DNA of 64,000 nucleotides. It comes from Amycolatopsis albispora (lineage in GTDB: Bacteria > Actinomycetota > Actinomycetes > Mycobacteriales > Pseudonocardiaceae). Below are positions 1-5,930 of the stretch, one piece after another. The position numbers were made by a program, and so were the translations under genes. A model generated the notes under the pieces. That model had not been told where the DNA came from. It made no database searches and saw nothing but the letters and a program-made list of their open reading frames with translations. The stretch is from positions 2,294,001 to 2,358,000 of the forward strand of contig NZ_CP015163.1 of assembly GCF_003312875.1 (NCBI RefSeq), read 5' to 3'. The number at the start of each line of letters is the position of its first letter. Positions within the stretch are counted from its first letter, which is position 1.

Positions 1-1083
1 GTAGCCGAGGCCGATTTCGACGAAGGAGTCCAGGGTGTGCTGCAGGGTGGCCAGCAGGGGCGCGACGGTGGGCTGCTGGAGTTTGCGGACCCATTCGGCC
101 AGGTCCCGGATCTCCATCGCGCACAGATCGGCGATGCTCTTCCCGGAAATCTTCGACGACCGCGCCGCCTCGCTCAACCGGGTACCGTCGCACTCCGGGC
201 ACGTCGCGAACGTCACCGCACGCTCGACGAACGCGCGGATGTGCGGCTGCATCGCCTCCTTGTCCTTCGACAGGAACGACTTCTGGATCTTCGGGATCAG
301 CCCTTCGTAGGTCAGGTTGACGCCGTTGACCTTGACCTTCGTCGGCTCCTTGTACAGGAAGTCCTGCAGCTCCCGCTTGGTGTACTTCCGGATCGGCTTG
401 TCCGGGTCGAGAAAGCCCGACTCGATGTAGATGCCGACCGTCCACCATCCGTCCACTTTGTACCCGGGGATGGTGATCGCGCCTTCGCGCAGCGACTTCG
501 AGTCGTCGTAGAGCTGGGTCAGGTCGATGTCCGACACCGCTCCCCTGCCCTCGCACCGGGGGCACATGCCGCCGACGCGGGTGAAGCTCGCGCGCACGGT
601 CTTCTTGTTGCCACGCTCGACGGTGATGGCACCACTGGCCTTCACCGACGGCGTGTTGAACGAATAGGCGTTCGGCGAACCGATGTGCGGCTTCCCCAGG
701 CGGCTGAACAGGATGCGCAGCAAGGCGTTCGCGTCGGTGGCAGTGCCCACAGTGGACCGCGGATTGCTCGCGCCCATGCGCTCCTGGTCGACGATGATCG
801 CCGTGGTCAGGTTCTCCAGCACGTCGACTTCGGGACGCGCCAGCGTCGGCATGAACCCCTGCACAAAAGCGCTGTAGGTCTCGTTGATCATCCGCTGCGA
901 CTCGGCGGCGATCGTGCTGAACACCAGTGAACTCTTGCCAGAGCCCGAAACGCCGGTGAAAACGGTCAACCGGCGCTTCGGGATCTCGACCGAGACGTCC
1001 TTCAGGTTGTTCACGCGCGCACCGTGCACCCGGATCACGTCGTGGGTGTCGGCGACCTGCGGCGCCCGCTTGCCCTTGCTCAT
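1..1083 (-). CDS. UvrA-like ABC ATPase (drug-resistance/excinuclease A family), 3' part outside the window
   Basis: Reading from the ATG at 1083 leftwards, the frame is open for 361 codons to the window edge, so the C-terminal half is missing. A Walker A motif GVSGSGKSS lies near residue 45. Two zinc-type CxxC motifs follow, CPRCEGRG and CPECDGTRL, as in UvrA insertion modules. The N-terminus (VHGARVNNLKDVSVEIP) is typical of UvrA ATPase domain I. Actinobacteria often carry short UvrA paralogues that act in resistance to DNA-intercalating drugs rather than in the UvrABC complex. I infer that role from family habit, because no uvrB or uvrC lies nearby. A genuine second UvrA cannot be excluded without the missing half. 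Confidence 0.85.
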   Translation of the reverse strand, partial: MSKGKRAPQVADTHDVIRVHGARVNNLKDVSVEIPKRRLTVFTGVSGSGKSSLVFSTIAAESQRMINETYSAFVQGFMPTLARPEVDVLENLTTAIIVDQERMGASNPRSTVGTATDANALLRILFSRLGKPHIGSPNAYSFNTPSVKASGAITVERGNKKTVRASFTRVGGMCPRCEGRGAVSDIDLTQLYDDSKSLREGAITIPGYKVDGWWTVGIYIESGFLDPDKPIRKYTKRELQDFLYKEPTKVKVNGVNLTYEGLIPKIQKSFLSKDKEAMQPHIRAFVERAVTFATCPECDGTRLSEAARSSKISGKSIADLCAMEIRDLAEWVRKLQQPTVAPLLATLQHTLDSFVEIGLGY

Positions 1084-1126
1084 GCTTCCCGTCCCCATCT
1101 GCTGCCCGACCCGGTCGAACAGTACG

Positions 1127-1471
1127 TCAGCTGTCCTGGAGCAGCCCCAGCACGTTGCCGTCGGGATCGGTGAAGGTGGCCACGCGACGGCCGCCGCCGA
1201 CCTCGTGCGCGGCCTCCTTGACGGTGGCGCCCGCGGCGGTGACCTCGGCCAGCTTCGCCTCGATGTCGGGCACGTGCCAGTAGGCCACCGGCGAGGTCAT
1301 GCCCTGCGGGCCGCCGCCCGGCACGAGCCCGATGTGCTGGCCCGCCACGTCGAAACCGGCGTAGTACTCCGAATCGGCCTGCGGCTCCGTGCCGAGCAGG
1401 GCGGTGTACACGGCCTTCGCCGCGGCGAGGTCCGAAACGGGGTGCAGCACGGTCTTGAAACCTTCGGTCAT
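1127..1471 (-). CDS. VOC-family (glyoxalase/dioxygenase-fold) protein
   Basis: This 114-residue protein has the single-module VOC layout. It opens with KTVLHPVSDLAAAKAVYTAL and ends with FTDPDGNVLGLLQ, the usual metal-site strand of the fold. Members bind or modify small metabolites or antibiotics, and the substrate cannot be read from sequence. ATG 1471 is preferred over GTG 1477 because an AGGAG box sits five bases before it. It follows the MerR regulator gene by 85 bases and precedes the UvrA-like gene on the same strand. It may be part of one stress or resistance operon (inference). Confidence 0.85.
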   Translation of the reverse strand: MTEGFKTVLHPVSDLAAAKAVYTALLGTEPQADSEYYAGFDVAGQHIGLVPGGGPQGMTSPVAYWHVPDIEAKLAEVTAAGATVKEAAHEVGGGRRVATFTDPDGNVLGLLQDS

Positions 1472-1556
1472 GATCACTCCTGAGAGGGTGCGAACTGGAT
1501 GCCGGTAACGCTAGGTGAGCATCGGCCCGCCACGCTTCTCGATTCCTGATCAGTCC

Positions 1557-2375
1557 TCAGCCCCACTCGGCGGTGTCCGGATCGACCCCGTGTGCCTCGG
1601 CGTTGGCGAAGATCACGTCCCGCAGCCAGGTCGCCATGCCGGGGGTGAACCCGTCGTAGTAGGCGGCGAAGCCGGGGTCACCGGCGAAGGTGCGGCCGAG
1701 GCAGACGTGCATCGAATGCGTGCAGTCGAAGTACTCGGACTGCTGGGCGCGGTGCCGTTCCGCGAGCGCGTTCGCCTCCTCGGAACCGGGCACGACCCCG
1801 GCCTGCTTCGCGGCGGCGAGGTCGGCGTGGAGCGCGTCGGCGGCCGCCACGATTTCCTTCCACTCCTGGGGAGTTCTCGCTTCGGCCCGCTCGGCGTACT
1901 GCGCCCACTGCTTGCTCTCGCCCCAGCGCTGCTCGGCCTCCTCGACCCACGACGGCTGCCAGTGGTCGCCGAAGATCTCGACCTGTTCCTCGACGGTCAG
2001 GCGGATGCCGCCACGTGCGGCCGCCATCATCCGGTCCACCGCGGTGACCATCTCGCGCAGCCGGTCGATGCGCTCGACCAGTTGCGCCCGCTGACGCCGC
2101 AGGTGCTCCTGCGCGTCGGCGGACGGGTCGTCGAGAATGCGGCCGATCTCGGCGAGCGGGAAGCCCAGCTCGCGGTAGACCAGCACCCGATGGATACGAG
2201 CGACGTCCTCGTCCGAATACACCCGGTAACCAGCCCAGGTGCGACCGCCCGGCCGCACCAGCCCGATGGCGTCCCAGTGGTGCAGGGTCTTCACGCTCAC
2301 CCCGACGAGCGAAGCCGCCCGGCCCACGGTGAGCCCACCGGGGCCGGGCGGCGGTTCGGCAACCGGATCGATCAT
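1557..2375 (-). CDS. MerR-family regulator with TipAS-type effector domain
   Basis: The protein has 272 residues. Residues about 14-82 form a MerR winged helix-turn-helix (LTVGRAASLVGVSVKTLHHW, then RIHRVLVYRELGFPLAEI), followed by a helical dimerisation segment. The C-terminal half, with KEIVAAADALHADLAAAK and EYFDCTHSMHVCLGRTF, resembles the TipAS ligand-binding domain known from the thiostrepton-induced regulator TipAL. Such proteins activate promoters with a 19-base spacer when a ligand is bound. It lies ten bases after the VOC gene at 2386-2877, whose promoter has exactly that spacing, so autoregulation of a two-gene operon is likely. Confidence 0.9.
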   Translation of the reverse strand: MIDPVAEPPPGPGGLTVGRAASLVGVSVKTLHHWDAIGLVRPGGRTWAGYRVYSDEDVARIHRVLVYRELGFPLAEIGRILDDPSADAQEHLRRQRAQLVERIDRLREMVTAVDRMMAAARGGIRLTVEEQVEIFGDHWQPSWVEEAEQRWGESKQWAQYAERAEARTPQEWKEIVAAADALHADLAAAKQAGVVPGSEEANALAERHRAQQSEYFDCTHSMHVCLGRTFAGDPGFAAYYDGFTPGMATWLRDVIFANAEAHGVDPDTAEWG

Positions 2376-2385
2376 CCGCCCAGTG

Positions 2386-2877
2386 TCACCCGCGCGGCAC
2401 CTCGATGCCCATCCGGCGCACGTGCTCCGCCTCCGGGCCGTCCGGGTCGAACACCCGCGCGGCGGTCATCACCACCCGCGCGTTCTCCGGGGTGATCACC
2501 TCCAGTTCCATCGAGTTCCACGGCTTCACCACCGGCTCACCCACGCTGCCGGGCCGGAGTTCCTCGCAGCGCGCCGCGATCTCGTTGATCTGGTCGAGCA
2601 CGCAGGAGAAACTGGTGCTCATCGGGCCGGGCTCGGCGGGCGGTTCACCGGGGACCAGCAGCACGTCCTGGAACGCCCACCGCCGCAGGTGGGTCACCTG
2701 GCCGGGTGCCGAGAAGAGATCGGCGAAACCGAGCCCGCGCATCCAGAACTCCTTCGAGGCCTCCAGATCGGCCGTGGGCACGATGACGAACATGGGCATC
2801 GGGTAGATCTCCCGGTAGATCCCGGGATCGGTCGCCCCGGGACCGGGCAGGGGCACGGGACTGCGGTACTCACTCAT
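2386..2877 (-). CDS. VOC-family protein
   Basis: The gene encodes 163 residues, with start MSEYRSPVPLPG at ATG 2877. The core has a VOC module: MFVIVPTADLEASKEFWMRG for the first strand and helix, and NSMELEVITPENARVVMTAA for the last strands. Function and ligand are unknown. It is the first gene of a likely operon with the MerR regulator. A MerR-type promoter (2885-2915) predicts transcription beginning at or one base before the ATG, so the message would be nearly leaderless. Longer readings upstream of 2877 run through a divergent gene and were not accepted. Confidence 0.85.
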   Translation of the reverse strand: MSEYRSPVPLPGPGATDPGIYREIYPMPMFVIVPTADLEASKEFWMRGLGFADLFSAPGQVTHLRRWAFQDVLLVPGEPPAEPGPMSTSFSCVLDQINEIAARCEELRPGSVGEPVVKPWNSMELEVITPENARVVMTAARVFDPDGPEAEHVRRMGIEVPRG

Positions 2878-2884
2878 GACGGCG

Positions 2885-2915
2885 ATCGTGAAGCCTCCTG
2901 CTGGGTCAGGGTCAA
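2885..2915 (-). promoter_or_regulatory. MerR-type promoter with 19-base spacer
   Basis: On the minus strand a -35 TTGACC (2915-2910) is followed by exactly 19 bases and a weak -10 CACGAT (2890-2885). The 19-base spacer is the hallmark of MerR-activated promoters. The spacer carries outer CCT...AGG arms, but its inner dyad is degenerate. The predicted transcript start is about 2878, next to the ATG of the VOC gene. Confidence 0.5.
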
Positions 2916-2937
2916 GCCGGGATGCGAGGCTGGGCCC

Positions 2938-3282
2938 ATGCGCACCGGCATCCGGGCCTTCGAACCCGCCGACCAGCCCGCCGTCACCGAGTTCGCGCTG
3001 CGTGCCGATCAGCGGCGTGCGGTCGAGGCCGCCTGCCAGGACGAGAACCTGACCGCCTGGGTGTCCGAGGCGGCCTCCGCGGTCGATCCGGCGTACCAGC
3101 GCCGGGGCATCGCGACGGCGCTGACCGAGCACGCGCTCCGGTGGTTCACCGAGAACGGCTTGACGCTGGCCATGGTCGAAACGGGCGGCGATCCGGGGCA
3201 CGCCCCGGCCCGGCGCACCTACGAGCGCGCGGGGTTCACCCAACTCCCCATCGCCCGCTACTTCCGACGGCTCGACCGCTAG
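2938..3282 (+). CDS. GNAT acetyltransferase with apparent internal deletion
   Basis: Read from ATG 2938, the product is 114 residues. It starts like a GNAT (RTGIRAFEPADQPAVTEFAL), and its C-terminal part is well conserved: the acetyl-CoA pyrophosphate loop is in VDPAYQRRGIATALTEHALR, and the end ARRTYERAGFTQLPIARYF is typical. Between LTAWVSEA and ASAVDPAYQ the expected central strands, usually about 25-45 residues, are absent, with the frame kept. A GNAT of this subfamily is normally about 140-160 residues. It is therefore probably an in-frame deletion derivative and may be inactive. It is divergent from the VOC/MerR operon and 11 bases before the next gene. Confidence 0.6.
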   Translation: MRTGIRAFEPADQPAVTEFALRADQRRAVEAACQDENLTAWVSEAASAVDPAYQRRGIATALTEHALRWFTENGLTLAMVETGGDPGHAPARRTYERAGFTQLPIARYFRRLDR

Positions 3283-3293
3283 AGTCGCCGCCC

Positions 3294-3947
3294 GTGGAGC
3301 CGATGATCGCGATCCCGCCCGGCCGGGTGACGCTGTCCGACCGGCGGACCCAGCGCAGTTGGGCGGTGGCACTGGCGGCCTATCGGATCTCCGCGGTCCC
3401 GGTGACGCAGCAGCTGTACGCGGCGGTGACCGGCGAGTGGCCGAGCGCGGCCCGCGGTGAGCGGCTGCCCGTCGAGAGCGTGTCGTGGCTCGACGCGGTC
3501 CGGTTCTGCAACCTGCTGTCCGAGCGCGACGGGCTGGCGCCGGTGTACCAGCTCGAAGCCGACGCCGAGGACGTCGAATGGGACACCGGCGCCGGTGGTT
3601 ACCGCCTGCCCACCGAAGCCGAGTGGGAGCACGCCTGCCGCGCGGGCAGCACCGGGCCGCGGTACGGCCCGATCGACCAGATCGCCTGGTACCGCGGCAA
3701 TTCCGGGGAACGCGTGCACGAGGTCGGCGGCAAGCGGCCCAACGCGTGGGGCCTGTACGACATGCTCGGCAACGTGTGGGAATGGTGCTGGGACGTCTAC
3801 GACGCCGAGGTCTACGGCACCTACCGGGTGCTGCGCGGCGGCGGCTGGTTCGACGAGCACTGGAGCTGCCGCGCCTCGGTCCGGCGGCGCAGCCACCCCA
3901 CCTTCCGCGTGGACGACGTCGGCTTCCGGCTGGCGACGCGGGCCTGA
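3294..3947 (+). CDS. Formylglycine-generating-enzyme (SUMF1) fold protein
   Basis: Starting at GTG 3294 the product is 217 residues; ATG 3303 is an alternative. It shows the FGE-sulfatase domain hallmarks: PVTQQLYAAVTGEWP, SWLDAVRFCNLLSERDGL, YRLPTEAEWEHACRAG, WGLYDMLGNVWEWCWD, VLRGGGWFD and DVGFRLA. Family members oxidise sulfatase cysteines, or use the same fold for sulfoxide synthesis, protein folding or sensing. The two catalytic C-terminal cysteines of true FGE (SYMCHxSYC region) are not evident; SCRASVRRRSHPTFR stands in that place with one cysteine. A non-FGE role is therefore likely, and no sulfatase gene is in view. Confidence 0.85.
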   Translation: MEPMIAIPPGRVTLSDRRTQRSWAVALAAYRISAVPVTQQLYAAVTGEWPSAARGERLPVESVSWLDAVRFCNLLSERDGLAPVYQLEADAEDVEWDTGAGGYRLPTEAEWEHACRAGSTGPRYGPIDQIAWYRGNSGERVHEVGGKRPNAWGLYDMLGNVWEWCWDVYDAEVYGTYRVLRGGGWFDEHWSCRASVRRRSHPTFRVDDVGFRLATRA

Positions 3948-3969
3948 GGTCACGGCTCCCCGGATGGCC

Positions 3970-3983
3970 TGTGAGCGCTAACA
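3970..3983. promoter_or_regulatory. LacI-type operator candidate 1 (GH16 gene)
   Basis: TGTGAGCGCTAACA is a near-perfect 14-base dyad with one mismatched pair around the AGCGCT core that is characteristic of LacI-family operators. It lies 86 bases before the GH16 start codon. Confidence 0.5.
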
Positions 3984-4025
3984 CCTGACCGGCGGATTGC
4001 GCGGCTCCATTCGCGACGCCAAGCT

Positions 4026-4037
4026 GAAAGCGCTTTC
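4026..4037. promoter_or_regulatory. LacI-type operator candidate 2 (GH16 gene)
   Basis: GAAAGCGCTTTC is a perfect 12-base palindrome with the AGCGCT centre of LacI/CcpA-type operators. Its centre is 55 bases from the centre of the upstream dyad, about five helical turns, so cooperative binding or a small loop is possible. It ends 31 bases before the GH16 ATG. Confidence 0.55.
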
Positions 4038-4068
4038 CGTAGGCACGCTCCGACAGAGAGGCCGAGTC

Positions 4069-4872
4069 ATGGCAACGGACAGACGCCGGTTCCTGATCGC
4101 CGGTTCAGCGGGTCTGCTGGGGACCGCCATCGGCCTCCGGCCGGCCGCGGCCGCCACCTGGGAAACCGTGCTCAACGGCAGCTTCTCCGGCTATCCGGCG
4201 CTCGAAGCCGCCTGGCACTACGGCTATCCCTGGGGTTCGGACCACAACGGCACCGCGCGCATGTACGGCGGCGCGTCCGACCACAACCACGTCTACCTCG
4301 AAGGTTCCGGCGTGCTGGTGCTCCGCGCCAGCCGGATTACCTGGAACGAGGGCAACAGCAGCAAGGACCCGTACCTGCCGATCCACTACCACTCCGGCGC
4401 GCTGCACGCGAAGCAGCAGGTGGTGATCAGCGACCAGTTCCCGCAGTGGGAGGTGCGCGGCGAGTTCCAGGCGCCGTCGGCACGCGGCACCTGGCCCGCG
4501 TTCTGGCTCACCGGTGCCACCAGCTGGCCGCCGGAAAGCGACATCCTCGAGTACAAGGGTGACGCGCGGAACTGGTTCAACACCTACAAAAACGCGAACG
4601 GCGGCTGGTCGAACACCATCGTGAACGTGGCCAATCCGGGCGCCTGGCACACCTATCGGGCGTGGATCGCGAAGGTCAGCGCCACCGACGCCGACATCCA
4701 CTACTACCTGGACGGCAACTGGGCCGGCCAGCACCGCGCGGCGAACTTCGTGAACAAGCCGATGTGGTTGATCCTGAACCTGCAGATGGAGGGTTCGTCG
4801 GGGTCGCCGGGGCCGTCCGGCGACACCCTCTACCGCGCGCGCAACGTCTACGTCGGCCGGTCGCGCGCCTGA
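4069..4872 (+). CDS. Tat-exported family 16 glycoside hydrolase
   Basis: The protein has 267 residues from ATG 4069. The N-terminus DRRRFLIAGSAGLLG is a twin-arginine signal followed by an AAAA cleavage region near residue 29. The mature part is a jelly-roll GH16 domain. The signature ESDILE at residues 156-161 gives nucleophile E156, D158 and acid/base E161. WPAFWLTGA before it and MWLILNLQMEG near the end are also family features. Substrates of the family include beta-1,3/1,4-glucans, agar and carrageenan; this one cannot be assigned. Two LacI-type dyads upstream suggest sugar-controlled repression. Its stop abuts the stop of the convergent SNase gene. Confidence 0.9.
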   Translation: MATDRRRFLIAGSAGLLGTAIGLRPAAAATWETVLNGSFSGYPALEAAWHYGYPWGSDHNGTARMYGGASDHNHVYLEGSGVLVLRASRITWNEGNSSKDPYLPIHYHSGALHAKQQVVISDQFPQWEVRGEFQAPSARGTWPAFWLTGATSWPPESDILEYKGDARNWFNTYKNANGGWSNTIVNVANPGAWHTYRAWIAKVSATDADIHYYLDGNWAGQHRAANFVNKPMWLILNLQMEGSSGSPGPSGDTLYRARNVYVGRSRA

Positions 4873-5682
4873 TCATTCGCAGGCGACGCCGTCCTTGTCG
4901 CGGTCGAGCTTGGCGCTGTAACCGGGTTCGCCCGCGAGCAGCGGCGCGGCCCCGGCGGCGCGGGCGGCGTCGCAGTTCTTGTAGTACGCGGCGGCCGGGG
5001 GCTTCTCGGTGGTCTTCGGCGGCGCCACCGGCTCCGGCTTCGGGGTGGGCTTGGGCGCGGGCTGCGGCACGGGCGCGGGTTCGGGCTCCGGGGCGCTGGT
5101 GATCACGCCACCACACGGCTGCGCCCACAGCCCGAGTCCGGCTGCCTTGGCCGCGGACTCCGCCTCGCGCAGCCCGGCCGCCGCGCTGCCGAGCGCCACG
5201 TCGGCGGCGTACTTCGCGTGGCCGGTCTCCAGTGCCTTGACCAGGTAGTCGGTGCCGTCGGCCAGCACCAGCGAGGTCACCACGTCCCTGGTGTCGTCCA
5301 GCACCGCCACCACTTCCTTGCCGGTGAGCGCCTGGCTGGCCCAGTCGTAGGCCTCGGCGCGGAAGCAGCTTTCGCCGGAGGCGGGCGGGGTTTCCAGGCC
5401 GAGGAGGCGCGCGGTCGTTGTGCCCGCCGCCCCGGTCAGCTTCACGGTGGTGCCGTTGGTGACCTCGGCGACCACGTACTCGGCGGGCCGCGGGACCGCG
5501 CTCGTGCTGGTGGTCGTCGCCGCGGGCGGAACGGTGACCGTCGGCACGGCCACCTTCTCCGTCGGTGATTCACCAAAAATGAGCGCAAAAACGAATAACA
5601 CCCCGAAGACGGTGAGCGTGACCTTGAGCCATTTCGGCAACCGGCGCTTCGTCGACTGGGGAATGCCCGGAGTGGTGCGCAT
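4873..5682 (-). CDS. Membrane-anchored SNase-like protein with C-terminal excalibur domain
   Basis: The start is ATG 5682, with a GAGGAA box upstream, and the length is 269 residues. One membrane helix (WLKVTLTVFGVLFVFALIFG) near residue 25 is followed by a Thr/Pro linker. A thermonuclease-like domain follows (VVAEVTNGTTVKLTGAAG, ARLLGLETPP, EAYDWASQAL, AKYAADV). After a Pro/Glu-rich stretch comes an excalibur calcium-binding domain ending DRDKDGVACE, which matches the DxDxDGxxCE motif. The usual SNase catalytic Arg/Glu pattern is only partly visible: the first Arg is present in RLLGLETP. Enzyme activity is therefore uncertain. It is probably an extracellular, cell-surface protein. Confidence 0.8.
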   Translation of the reverse strand: MRTTPGIPQSTKRRLPKWLKVTLTVFGVLFVFALIFGESPTEKVAVPTVTVPPAATTTSTSAVPRPAEYVVAEVTNGTTVKLTGAAGTTTARLLGLETPPASGESCFRAEAYDWASQALTGKEVVAVLDDTRDVVTSLVLADGTDYLVKALETGHAKYAADVALGSAAAGLREAESAAKAAGLGLWAQPCGGVITSAPEPEPAPVPQPAPKPTPKPEPVAPPKTTEKPPAAAYYKNCDAARAAGAAPLLAGEPGYSAKLDRDKDGVACE

Positions 5683-5795
5683 GGGAATCGTTCCTCGGAA
5701 TGTTTCCTGGCCGCCCGCTGGACGCGGAGGCTGTGCTCCACTACCTCGTCCGGCGCACAGCACTCGTTACGCTCCGGGTCGATAATGAAGCTTCT

Positions 5796-5883
5796 TCACC
5801 CGTTCGCTGGGCTGTGCAGTGGTTTTCTGCACTCGGTTACCCGTTATTGAGGCGAACGGGTGATATGACGGCGAATACCGTCA
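5796..5883 (+). other. Cluster of three hairpins in the leader of the degenerate exonuclease gene
   Basis: A perfect 12-base inverted repeat (5796-5807 TCACCCGTTCGC with 5852-5863) encloses a 6-base stem (5814-5819 GTGCAG with 5827-5832). It is followed by TGACGG (5866-5871) paired with CCGTCA (5878-5883). The region is AT-richer than its surroundings and ends 47 bases before ATG 5931. It could be a structured leader or a protein-binding site; the sequence alone does not decide. Confidence 0.45.
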
Positions 5884-5930
5884 CATTTCCCGGCCGGACT
5901 CGATCTCCCTGCCGACGGAAGGTGGCAGGC

